The position numbers and the translations under genes were made by a program. This document shows, one piece after another, positions 42,807 to 51,070 of a stretch of DNA of 64,000 bases. The notes beneath the pieces are model-generated. The model was given only the letters and a program-made list of their open reading frames with translations. It made no database searches and was not told the DNA's origin. The DNA comes from Gemmatimonadota bacterium (GTDB lineage Bacteria; Latescibacterota; UBA2968; UBA8231): contig VXML01000017.1 in NCBI GenBank assembly GCA_009841115.1, positions 124,001 to 188,000 on the forward strand, read 5' to 3'. Numbering within the stretch: position 1 is the stretch's first letter; each line of letters begins with the position of its first letter.

Positions 42807-43634
42807 TTAGCCAACGCGGTCGATCCACTTATAGGCGGCTTTGGCATTGCGCCAAAAATATTTCTCCGTCGCCTCTTCGCCGCGCGCGGTAAAATACGTC
42901 ATCACCAAGCGTTGTATGTCTGCGTACTCGCGGCCACTGCGGTCGGATACTGGCCAGTCGCTGCCGTAAATCAGCCGGTCCTCTCCGAACATATCCCATA
43001 GTGCGTCGAGCACCGGAACGTAAAAGTCCACATCCGTCGGCGCTGGCTTGACTTGGCTGCGCAAATCCATCAGCCCCGACACCTTGCAGTAAACCTGCGG
43101 ATGAGCCGCGGCCTGACGCATCAATTCTAGCTGCGCCGGATCGGGCGGGCCGCCGTCGATGGGAATGCCACCGATGTGGTTTACGACGATGCGCAACTCG
43201 GGAAAGCGCGCCGCCAGCGCGGGCACGCCCTCGTGTAAACCCGTGTCCAGTTCCAGATCATGGGCTACTAGCATCTCAGCGGCCGCCAAGCCGTGACTTT
43301 CCGCTACATCTACGCGGGCGCGGATGCCGACGAAAACCGGGTCGGCGGCAAAGCGCTCCAAATGTGCGGCAAACTCCGGGTCGTCAGGCTCGAGGTGGCC
43401 GACCAAACCCACGATGAATGGGTCGGCGGCAGCCAAGTCGAGCACCCATTGATTGTCCTCAACCCACGGGCTGCACTCGACCATGACCGTACCCGTTACA
43501 CCCTCGGGCACAGCTAGGGCCTTGTAGTCTTCGGGCAGCGCGCGCCGATAGAGAATCTCATCGTCTTTTTCCGGCCAAGGCACGCCTTGGGCCCTGAACG
43601 GATCGTAGAAATGGGTATGGGTATCAATAATCAT
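42807..43634 (-). CDS. Amidohydrolase-2-family TIM-barrel hydrolase
   Basis: 275 residues from the ATG at 43634 with AAGGAG eight bases upstream. DTHTHFYDP (His6, His8) opens the metal site; later VVNHIGG and YGSDWPVSD give the His and Asp at the C-terminal strands. Members include lactonases and decarboxylases acting on cyclic carboxylates, such as 2-pyrone-4,6-dicarboxylate or sugar lactones. A lactonase would suit the sugar-acid dehydratase of the same run (inference). Confidence 0.85.
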   Translation of the reverse strand: MIIDTHTHFYDPFRAQGVPWPEKDDEILYRRALPEDYKALAVPEGVTGTVMVECSPWVEDNQWVLDLAAADPFIVGLVGHLEPDDPEFAAHLERFAADPVFVGIRARVDVAESHGLAAAEMLVAHDLELDTGLHEGVPALAARFPELRIVVNHIGGIPIDGGPPDPAQLELMRQAAAHPQVYCKVSGLMDLRSQVKPAPTDVDFYVPVLDALWDMFGEDRLIYGSDWPVSDRSGREYADIQRLVMTYFTARGEEATEKYFWRNAKAAYKWIDRVG

Positions 43635-43668
43635 CGAAATCGCTCCTTTTTTAAGTATGCCGCGTAGC

Positions 43669-44613
43669 TCATTTACCATCCGCAGAGGACGGTTGCACCG
43701 CGTCCTGCTCCGCAGGCATACGCCAGTTTTGCGCCTCATCTAAAGTAATGGTGCGAAAATCGGGCATCCGGTCGGCGTTGCGGTCCTGATGCTGATGGCC
43801 CCCTAGAATGTACATCGAATGCTTGCGCCCCGACCCCGGCCGGTCGGCATCGAGCAGCCGGAACCCCATGTGCAGTATCTGCCCCGGCGCAAAAACGTGC
43901 CGTTGGCTCTCTTCGGGACTCGACCCCAGCACGTCCCACAAAGCCGCTTTCCACTCAAAGGTATATTCGACGTGCAAAGTGCCGTTGGCCGCGTCGGGCG
44001 GGCGCATCGTCCAAGCAATGTCGAAGTGGGGTTTGTGCATCGCCCACAGGAACTCCTCCAAGAAGGGATCGTGGTGCTGGTCGAGAAAGCCAGCTTGACC
44101 GTGGGGCAGGCGCGGGTGCTTCAACGGCAACACCCGGGCGTAGTAGCGTTGGCCGTTGACTAGTTCCTCGCGAGTGAACCCGTAGATACTGCCGCCGGAG
44201 TGGTCGGAATCCACGGTAATCGACAGCGTATCGTCCCGCCACCACTTGAGCGGGTCTTCATTTTCAATCTTGAGGGTATCGTCACTGATCCGGGCGAAGC
44301 AGTACCAGCTATTGTCGGGAGGTGGACTCCAAGCGGTGTAGATGGTGAAGTCGAAGTCGGCCGTATCGACGTAGTCTGATTCGCGGTCGAAGAATCCCTC
44401 CCGCTCCAGCGCCAGACGAGAATCGAAAAAGGCCCAGTCGCCATCGTCGCCATCTATGGTTATCGCCGTAGGATCAGGCACCTCGACGAAGGGGACCGTG
44501 ACGCCTACATGGGCAGACGCGAGGCTGGTTAGGGAGAAGGCCAGGACTAGACTTAAAAGGAATGTCCTGAACAGACCGCAACAATGCGCGTACATGTTGC
44601 TAGCCATCGTCAT
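43669..44613 (-). CDS. Secreted CBM9-like domain protein 1
   Basis: 314 residues; ATG with GAGGAA upstream. The signal peptide ends at ASA, so the mature protein starts HVGVTVPFVEVPDPTAITID. The rest is one CBM9-like beta-sandwich: ITIDGDDGDWAFFD at the start, WYCFARISDDTL, LSITVDSDHSGGS (Ca2+-type loop) and TFEWKAALWDVLG. It is a paralog of 53984-54895. Family 9-like domains bind sugars or serve as structural modules of surface complexes. Last gene of the surface module on this strand. Confidence 0.75.
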   Translation of the reverse strand: MTMASNMYAHCCGLFRTFLLSLVLAFSLTSLASAHVGVTVPFVEVPDPTAITIDGDDGDWAFFDSRLALEREGFFDRESDYVDTADFDFTIYTAWSPPPDNSWYCFARISDDTLKIENEDPLKWWRDDTLSITVDSDHSGGSIYGFTREELVNGQRYYARVLPLKHPRLPHGQAGFLDQHHDPFLEEFLWAMHKPHFDIAWTMRPPDAANGTLHVEYTFEWKAALWDVLGSSPEESQRHVFAPGQILHMGFRLLDADRPGSGRKHSMYILGGHQHQDRNADRMPDFRTITLDEAQNWRMPAEQDAVQPSSADGK

Positions 44614-44672
44614 ATCTTTCCTCGCGTTGGTTAGCCGACTGAGTTAATAGCCGCTTATGGGCACGTCGCAGC

Positions 44673-47045
44673 CTAGTACGCCACGCTGATAATGCGATGC
44701 TGGCTCGCGGCCCCAGCTTGGGCCTCCACCTCCACCCGGCACAGGTACGAACCCGGAGGAACTACGCGCTCGTCTTGGTCTTGGCCGGTCCAATTGTAGA
44801 GGTAGGACTGGTCGGGCTGGCGCTGGCCCTCAAGGGTGCGGACGAGTCGGCCATCGAGGGTGTAAATCTGCACTTGGGCCGGCGCGTCCGTTTTCAAGAC
44901 GTGGAAGCGGATTTCCGCAACGTCGCCAATCCCATCCCCATTGGGGCTGATGAACGATTGCACCGCGAGGTTGGCGATCAACTGGTCAGTGCCCGGGACG
45001 CTGGGCAAATACACAGTAGTAGCGGCGCGGCGCATCGGATCGACCGGCTGCCACACCGCTAGCTGCCCCTCGTGGCCGATGAAGGCCCGAAAGAGCGTGG
45101 CATTGCGCTCTACGACCGTACTAAACGTCAGCGCAACTTCCTCGCGCCGCACTGTGCGCGGCAGTTCCACGAGCAGCGAATCGCCAGCGACGCGCACCGC
45201 GGCTGGCTCGGCTTCGGCACCGCCTATAGTGAGAGCGAGCGAGTCGGGGTCAGCGGGCGACGGGGTTTGCAGCAGGATGCGGTTAAACCCGGGGTTACGC
45301 GACGCAAACTCCGGCGTGATGTGGAACGAAAAAAGCTGGCGCATACCCGCCTCGGCCGTGCGCGGCAGCACCTCGCCGGTGACTCCGGCGAGAAAGGCGT
45401 CGGTAAATTCAATCTCCAAGGCGTGTATAGTCGGCGCGGTGGTCGGACGGTCTGAGCTGAGGATGAGCTGGACTTGGACGAAGCGGCGCGGGCTGGGAGA
45501 CAGAAACTGCTCGCCGGAGCGCTGGTAAAAGTTGCTCCACTCGCTCCAGTCCTCGCCAATGCCGATAGTGCTCTGGGTCTCGCCGCGTAGCGCTTTCGGC
45601 ATTTGGTCGAACTGCTCGGCCGTTACCTCGGTGCCATCCTTGCGGAAGTAGCGAAAATTTTCTTGTAGTTCGTTGCCCGAGCGAGTGCGCGCCTGAATGC
45701 GCGCGCCCGGAGGCAGGTCGGCTTCCCACAGCAGAGATTTGATCACCTTCGCCCGGTTGTCGCCGGCGATTTTCCCCAAGTCGATGAAGTCCGAACTCAT
45801 CTCCACTTGGGCCACGTGGCCCACCGCAAACATCAGCGTCTCGATCAAAAAGCCGCTCTGGTACTGGAAGCTGGACTGCGAGCCTCCGCCGCCAACCCAT
45901 TCGGCCGCGATAAAGCGCACGGGGCGCGGCTCAAAAAGATACGTCAATTGGCCGGGGAACTCGGTCGAGGACGCGAGCAAGGCATCTGTATCGCCGACGA
46001 AGAGCTGGTCGAAATCGACTTCACCCGTCAGGGTGCGGCGACCGTTGGAAACGCTCAAGCTATGGGTGCGAATCTGGGGCAGGTTGGAGCCGTACGTCAG
46101 CGTGCGGAGAAGAAAGTCCGAAGTGCGCATCACGATCCGGTCCACCCAAAACAGCGCGCCCAAGTCCCAGTCCCAAGCAATGGGATCTTGACCGCGCTCC
46201 CGCCGTGCTCCCCAATCGGTATTGGCGTTGCCGTCGGCCATCTTGAAGGGAAAGCCCCGACCCGAGCGCTCCTGAATCGCACCGCCGCGCTCTAAGGTCT
46301 GTAAGGCAATGTTTTCTCCGAGCGTGTACACTTCCACCTCGGCAAGGGCGGCGTCTGGCGTCTTGGCATCTACCAAAATCCTTATGAATTGCAGCAGGTC
46401 ATAGGTAGTGTCCCCAGTGCCCTCCTCGCGCGCGCCCTGCACCCGCGTCACCTCCCTGACTAGCGGCTTTACGTCGTAAACCACCTCAGTCTCGTCAATG
46501 GGCTTGGTGGTGCCACCTATCAGGTGAAAAGAGAATATGTCTTGGCGCGTCACGCGGCGTCCCTCAGACCCAAAGACGCGAAACTCGCGGAAGGGCCGCG
46601 CGCCCTCTTGATCGGGGAAAATGAGGCGAATCTCCGACACGAGTACAGCCCTTCCTAGGTTGATCTCGATCCACCAGTCCTCTAAGGCAGCGTCCGGGTC
46701 GGGTTGCCAAAAGGTCTGGGCGCGACCGTCTATAGCCCGGCCGGCCGTTGAGAGATTGGTGCCAGCCTTCCACGCGCCACCGCGCACCTCTTTGCCGCTC
46801 ACCAGTTCGTGGGTGAATTCATCTGCATTGACCGCGGCGTTGTGCACGCCCTTGAATTCGGCGGGAGTCACCGAGCCGGTTGGGGAAATTGCGAGGGTAC
46901 CGGCCGGAAAGGTCCACTGCTGCCACTCGGCTCTGCGATCCACTCGGTACACTTCCAGATCGGCGCTCCGAGTCTGAGCGTACGCCGCCAACACGAGGGC
47001 CGCCAAACTCAAACCCGCGAATAGGAGGAACAGAATGCGCTGCAT
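44673..47045 (-). CDS. Secreted discoidin/FlgD-Ig-tailed surface protein 1
   Basis: 790 residues with a signal peptide (LFAGLSLAALVLAAYAQ); AGGAG before the ATG. Residues ~100-160 contain a discoidin-like segment (TNLSTAGRAIDGRAQTFWQP then WWIEINLGRAVLVSEIRLIF), and a second lies at ~255-330. The C-terminus has the FlgD-type Ig fold with a SPNGDGIGDVAEIRF opening, VQIYTLDGRLVRTL and PPGSYLCRVEV, ending in VAY. Such tails are common in surface proteins of FCB-group bacteria, some exported by type IX secretion; no T9SS gene is visible here. It is a paralog of the next gene and of 55003-57036. Confidence 0.75.
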   Translation of the reverse strand: MQRILFLLFAGLSLAALVLAAYAQTRSADLEVYRVDRRAEWQQWTFPAGTLAISPTGSVTPAEFKGVHNAAVNADEFTHELVSGKEVRGGAWKAGTNLSTAGRAIDGRAQTFWQPDPDAALEDWWIEINLGRAVLVSEIRLIFPDQEGARPFREFRVFGSEGRRVTRQDIFSFHLIGGTTKPIDETEVVYDVKPLVREVTRVQGAREEGTGDTTYDLLQFIRILVDAKTPDAALAEVEVYTLGENIALQTLERGGAIQERSGRGFPFKMADGNANTDWGARRERGQDPIAWDWDLGALFWVDRIVMRTSDFLLRTLTYGSNLPQIRTHSLSVSNGRRTLTGEVDFDQLFVGDTDALLASSTEFPGQLTYLFEPRPVRFIAAEWVGGGGSQSSFQYQSGFLIETLMFAVGHVAQVEMSSDFIDLGKIAGDNRAKVIKSLLWEADLPPGARIQARTRSGNELQENFRYFRKDGTEVTAEQFDQMPKALRGETQSTIGIGEDWSEWSNFYQRSGEQFLSPSPRRFVQVQLILSSDRPTTAPTIHALEIEFTDAFLAGVTGEVLPRTAEAGMRQLFSFHITPEFASRNPGFNRILLQTPSPADPDSLALTIGGAEAEPAAVRVAGDSLLVELPRTVRREEVALTFSTVVERNATLFRAFIGHEGQLAVWQPVDPMRRAATTVYLPSVPGTDQLIANLAVQSFISPNGDGIGDVAEIRFHVLKTDAPAQVQIYTLDGRLVRTLEGQRQPDQSYLYNWTGQDQDERVVPPGSYLCRVEVEAQAGAASQHRIISVAY

Positions 47046-47065
47046 AGCCTCTCCTTTTCGTTATT

Positions 47066-47141
47066 AGTGGCCAGTGACCAGTGGTTAGTGATCCGTCCCA
47101 ACCCCAAGAGACTGACCACTGACCACTGACCACCGACCACT
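47066..47141. repeat. GACCACT-heptamer inverted repeat
   Basis: The left arm 47066-47090 and right arm 47117-47141 are inverted copies at about 20 of 25 positions. Each is built from a seven-base unit (GACCACT or its complement). It fills the gap between the two FlgD-tailed genes and may form a hairpin in the transcript. Confidence 0.65.
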
Positions 47142-49076
47142 TCAATAGGCAACGCCCACTGCACCGAGGCGCGTGAAGCGCTCGCGCTCGGCATCGGCAG
47201 TCACCTCGGCGAGGTAGATCCCCACGGGCACCGGGTTGCCGCTATCGTCGAGACCGTCCCATTCCCACACAAAAGAGCCGCTGCCGCGCGCGCCGGCAAA
47301 CAAGGTGCGCACCCGCTGGCCGCCAAGCGAAAAAATCCGCACGGTCAACTGCACGGGTTGCTGGAGCTGGACCAAAGTACAGGAAATGCGCACACTTTCG
47401 TTGATCCCGTCGCCATTGGGCGTTACCACGGCCGGCTGCACGGCAAAAAATGGCAGCAGGTTGCGCGCCGAAGCGGCCGTGGTCAGCACGCGCAAGTCAT
47501 TGGTCAGGACCGTGGGGTTGGCATCTCCGGGCAGGACCTGCTGCGGAGCCTCGTCGCTTTGAGTGTCGAAGACTCGGGCGCGAAAGAATGTGGATTGAAC
47601 GAAAACTTCGGCGTCGAAAACGACGCGCAACGCACTCGGCGATTGGTGCGTCAGCCGTTGGCTGGGAAAGAATAGCTTCAGGCTCCGCTCGCCCTCGACG
47701 ACGCTGTCGGGCGCGGTGGCGACGGGCGGATCGCCTATGAACATTTCCCTGAACTGCGGCCTAGCGGGCGTGAGAATCTCCAAGGCGTCAAAGCCCACAT
47801 CCGTCTCGCTGATGTCGGCGCGGATGTCGTAGGCAAACGTCGAGAGTTCGCCGGCCGGCACTCGGGGCTTGTTGCCCAAGGGCCGGGGGGTTTCCAGCGC
47901 GGAGATTTCCCCTATTAGCTGCTGGGCCAGCGGCGGGATAGAGTGCTCGACCACCAGCGAGTTGACCCGTATGCCGTCGAGGATGGAGTGGCTGGTGAGT
48001 GCGATTTCGAGCTGGAAGAAACGACGCGGGCTAGGCAGCTCAATCCGCTGGCCGGACTCGGCAAAGGGCGGCGACCACTCGCTCCAGTTGACTTGGTCGT
48101 CTTCGACCGGGCCGCGCACGTTCAGGCCCAGCCGGCCGTAGTCGCTCTCTGAGACTTCCTGCACATCGCCGGTGAAAACATTGACGATTTCGTAGAACAC
48201 CTGCGGTGTATCGTCGCGGCCCGTGCGCATGCGAATGGAGATGTCTGCGTCGGCCATTGGCTCGACGTCGATGCGGCCTTCTTGCTGGCGCAAGGTCTCA
48301 GTCGTCCACAGCAGGCGGCTGAAGTTGGCCACTTCGCCTAAGTCGATGATCTTGGACCGATAGCGCCCCCCCGGCGGAAAGCCCGCTCCGTACACCTCGA
48401 ACTCGGCGATCTCAAAGGGATTAGTCGAGGTCACGTTGAGTTGGATGTAGCGGACGAATTGCAAGGGAAAGGGGATTTGCGCCACGCTTTCCGTGGTAAA
48501 ATCCACTTGGGTCAGCAGGTTGTACACCGGCAGATTTTCCGGCGTGAAGCTCACGCCGTCGCTGACCTGAACTTTATAGCCGCGAATAAAGTCGTCGGCA
48601 AAGGGCCTCCCGCGGCTGTCGGCCCCCTCCGGGCGCGGGAAAAATGAGATGCGATTGACGGGGAAGCGCGTGCCCAAGTCAAAGAAAAAGGTCCGGCCCG
48701 CTTGCAGCACCCCGAATTCCTTGAAGCGATTTTCGCTGGAGGTCTGCAAGTCGCCATCGACGAGCGGAACATTCGTCTGCTTAAAGGGCACGTTGTCCCA
48801 CACCCGCGCCTCGGCCACCTCACTGACGAAGTCCAAGGGAAAGCCCTCGGTCCATCTTAGCTGCCGGACGATGTTGTCGTTGGGATTAAAACCCACCAAC
48901 TGAATGGCCCCGGCGGCATCAAAGCTGATGGCCGTGGAATTTAGCTCGTCGTCCTTCCAAGAGCGGCCCGCACCGCCCAATTCCCACTGCCGCACCTCGC
49001 CCACCGCGGCCGCCGCCAACCACGCGACCCCGACCAGCGCCCTAGAAGCACAAAACAGCGATCTGAACGCGCGCAA
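47142..49076 (-). CDS. Secreted FlgD-Ig-tailed surface protein 2
   Basis: 644 residues from a TTG at 49076 with GAGGAA eight bases upstream. Signal peptide (ALVGVAWLAAAAVGE). The discoidin-like region at ~100-220 includes RTFFFDLGTRFPVNRISFFP and FVRYIQLNVTSTNPFEIAEFEVYG. The C-terminal FlgD-Ig module starts TPNGDGINESVRI, with LTVRIFSLGGQRVRTL and PVGIYLAEVTA, and ends VGVAY. It shares the whole plan with the neighbouring 790-residue protein. Confidence 0.75.
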   Translation of the reverse strand: MRAFRSLFCASRALVGVAWLAAAAVGEVRQWELGGAGRSWKDDELNSTAISFDAAGAIQLVGFNPNDNIVRQLRWTEGFPLDFVSEVAEARVWDNVPFKQTNVPLVDGDLQTSSENRFKEFGVLQAGRTFFFDLGTRFPVNRISFFPRPEGADSRGRPFADDFIRGYKVQVSDGVSFTPENLPVYNLLTQVDFTTESVAQIPFPLQFVRYIQLNVTSTNPFEIAEFEVYGAGFPPGGRYRSKIIDLGEVANFSRLLWTTETLRQQEGRIDVEPMADADISIRMRTGRDDTPQVFYEIVNVFTGDVQEVSESDYGRLGLNVRGPVEDDQVNWSEWSPPFAESGQRIELPSPRRFFQLEIALTSHSILDGIRVNSLVVEHSIPPLAQQLIGEISALETPRPLGNKPRVPAGELSTFAYDIRADISETDVGFDALEILTPARPQFREMFIGDPPVATAPDSVVEGERSLKLFFPSQRLTHQSPSALRVVFDAEVFVQSTFFRARVFDTQSDEAPQQVLPGDANPTVLTNDLRVLTTAASARNLLPFFAVQPAVVTPNGDGINESVRISCTLVQLQQPVQLTVRIFSLGGQRVRTLFAGARGSGSFVWEWDGLDDSGNPVPVGIYLAEVTADAERERFTRLGAVGVAY

Positions 49077-49126
49077 AATAATTTCCTCACTTTACTGCGA
49101 AATATAGCCCGTTTTCACCCAGAACC

Positions 49127-51067
49127 TCAACCCCAGAAAATCACATTGCCGACCATGCCGGTAAAGTGATCGACGAACAGGAAAAGGCCCCCCGGCACGA
49201 TGTGCCCGGCAATCATACCCATGAAAAAGGGGCGCGTCTTGCGGTAGAGTGCCACGCCACCGTAGCGCAGCACCGACACCTTGATTAGCCACGCCAAGAA
49301 CATGTCGAACCACAGGTGATCCATAATCCCGGTCGGGCCAATGGGGTAGCCGAGGGGATGGAGGGGCCACCAGACGTAGTACCAGCGCGCCAGCATCAAA
49401 AGCAGCATTACACCCGCTCCAATCCCGGTGTTGATCCAACCCCACAAATGCGGTTCGCTCGGCGTGCGAATCAAGCCAGCGGCATAGTCGTAAAATCCGT
49501 GTTTACCCCCAGGTATTTTCAGATTGAGCGCCCCGTACGAATAGCCCAGTTCCATAACCACCCACATTGACGAAACCATCCCGACGGCCATAGCCAAGAG
49601 CATCGTCCAGAACAGCGGGCGTTTGGAACCGCCGAACCCCTCGCCCAGCTTGAGACTGTTGGCGGCTGACGTCATGGCGAAACTGCGCCCATTCGTCCAG
49701 AAAAAGGTCGTCGCCAGCACGACCATGCCCTGGGCACCGATGGCCGACGAGCCAACGGCGGAGACGACGATGGCCGCCGGGCCGACCGGGACCGAACCGT
49801 CCGAAAGCCCCCCTTCGGCGATTAGGCGAGTAAACCCTACAAAAAGCGCAAAAGTGATAAATAAAAAGGCTAGGACGACCCAGACGGGCAGGCCCGCTAG
49901 CGCGAGCCACGCGACCATCACTGCGCTGCTGCCCAGCAAGATGAGTACAGCCGTCCGGTAGGAGAGAATTTCGCCGGAATCATCCACCGTTGAGTCTCCC
50001 CACAGGGCCTTGCGGCAGACCGCCCACAGGTGCTTACGGGCCGCGAACAGGCCAAACAGAAACAGCACCAACATGCCGCCCATCGACTGGTGGACGAGGA
50101 TCGGGTCGATGATCGAGTGCCCACCCCCCAGCATCTCCGAACTAGTGACGCCTAAGACGGCAAATGTGGTGCGCAAGGCGTTGGCGAAGAGGTTGAAAAA
50201 CCACAGACTGAAGGCGATTTCGGTCTTGAGAAAGTAGAAAAAGCCCAAAATGTTGAAGCGAAATTTGAATTGCAGTTCGGACAGGTTGTCGAAGATGGGC
50301 AGGATGAAGTGGATGGGATCGACGTTGGTGGCAATGGGCACGGTCTCCGGGAAGTAGTTGTGTAGCCCGTGCAGGGTGCCCCAGATGGCCGGCACGGCAA
50401 AGCCGGTCCACATCACCGGATTTTTGAAGAATGGGGCAATGCGGTCCCCTCCGGCGTCCTGTTCGGTGAGAGCCATCGGCACCTGGACCAGCGGATAGGT
50501 CAGCCGCTCATAGTCGTTCCACTGCTTGCGCAGAATCGCCATCGCGGCAATCATCGCCAAGAACAAAGCCCACACGAGTGGTGCCCAGCGCAAAAACATC
50601 GGCAGCCAGCCGGCCCACGGGATGGACTGGCCCTGCTCCAAGCCCTCGTAAAAAGGCCACATGACCGCGAGGTCGCGCGGCTGCAACCAGTCCGCTATGT
50701 GGGGCTGGATGAGCGTGTGCCAGTCGTTTTCCGGCGTGGCATAGTAAAAGGGGGTGAGGATCGTGCCGATGAACCGAGCGGCAAAAAACACCGGCAGGGG
50801 CGAGGCCATGACCATCATTATGTAGATGAGCAGCAACTCGCCGCGGTTTAGCCCCGCTCGCGGATGGACCAGCTTGAGCAGCGGGTTGATTAAGCCAGCG
50901 AGAAAAAAGAGCAAGAACAGGGCACCAACCGTACTGGTCCCGAGCGTCATGTACGAGCCGCGCAGATAGAAGACCCCATACGAGTCGCCCGCGGCCACGA
51001 AAAACGTGAACAGGCAGCCGAGGATCAGCGCTTTAGGCGTGAAAACTCGGGCCGCTGGGGGTCGCAA
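49127..51067 (-). CDS. DUF6785-like polytopic membrane protein
   Basis: 646 residues from a TTG at 51067, three bases after the upstream stop. At least twelve membrane segments, for example ALILGCLFTFFVAAGDSYGVFYL, VGALFLLFFLAGLINPLL and AVLILLGSSAVMVAWLALAGLPVWVVLAFLFITFALFV. The phrase NRGELLLIYIMMVMAS and the conserved WNDYERLTYPLVQVP are what I associate with the DUF6785/DUF6784 family of uncultured bacteria, which looks distantly transporter-like (oligopeptide transporter class). Function unknown. It sits between an outer-membrane-type protein and the secreted FlgD-tailed proteins. Confidence 0.65.
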   Translation of the reverse strand: MRPPAARVFTPKALILGCLFTFFVAAGDSYGVFYLRGSYMTLGTSTVGALFLLFFLAGLINPLLKLVHPRAGLNRGELLLIYIMMVMASPLPVFFAARFIGTILTPFYYATPENDWHTLIQPHIADWLQPRDLAVMWPFYEGLEQGQSIPWAGWLPMFLRWAPLVWALFLAMIAAMAILRKQWNDYERLTYPLVQVPMALTEQDAGGDRIAPFFKNPVMWTGFAVPAIWGTLHGLHNYFPETVPIATNVDPIHFILPIFDNLSELQFKFRFNILGFFYFLKTEIAFSLWFFNLFANALRTTFAVLGVTSSEMLGGGHSIIDPILVHQSMGGMLVLFLFGLFAARKHLWAVCRKALWGDSTVDDSGEILSYRTAVLILLGSSAVMVAWLALAGLPVWVVLAFLFITFALFVGFTRLIAEGGLSDGSVPVGPAAIVVSAVGSSAIGAQGMVVLATTFFWTNGRSFAMTSAANSLKLGEGFGGSKRPLFWTMLLAMAVGMVSSMWVVMELGYSYGALNLKIPGGKHGFYDYAAGLIRTPSEPHLWGWINTGIGAGVMLLLMLARWYYVWWPLHPLGYPIGPTGIMDHLWFDMFLAWLIKVSVLRYGGVALYRKTRPFFMGMIAGHIVPGGLFLFVDHFTGMVGNVIFWG

Positions 51068-51070
51068 GGA

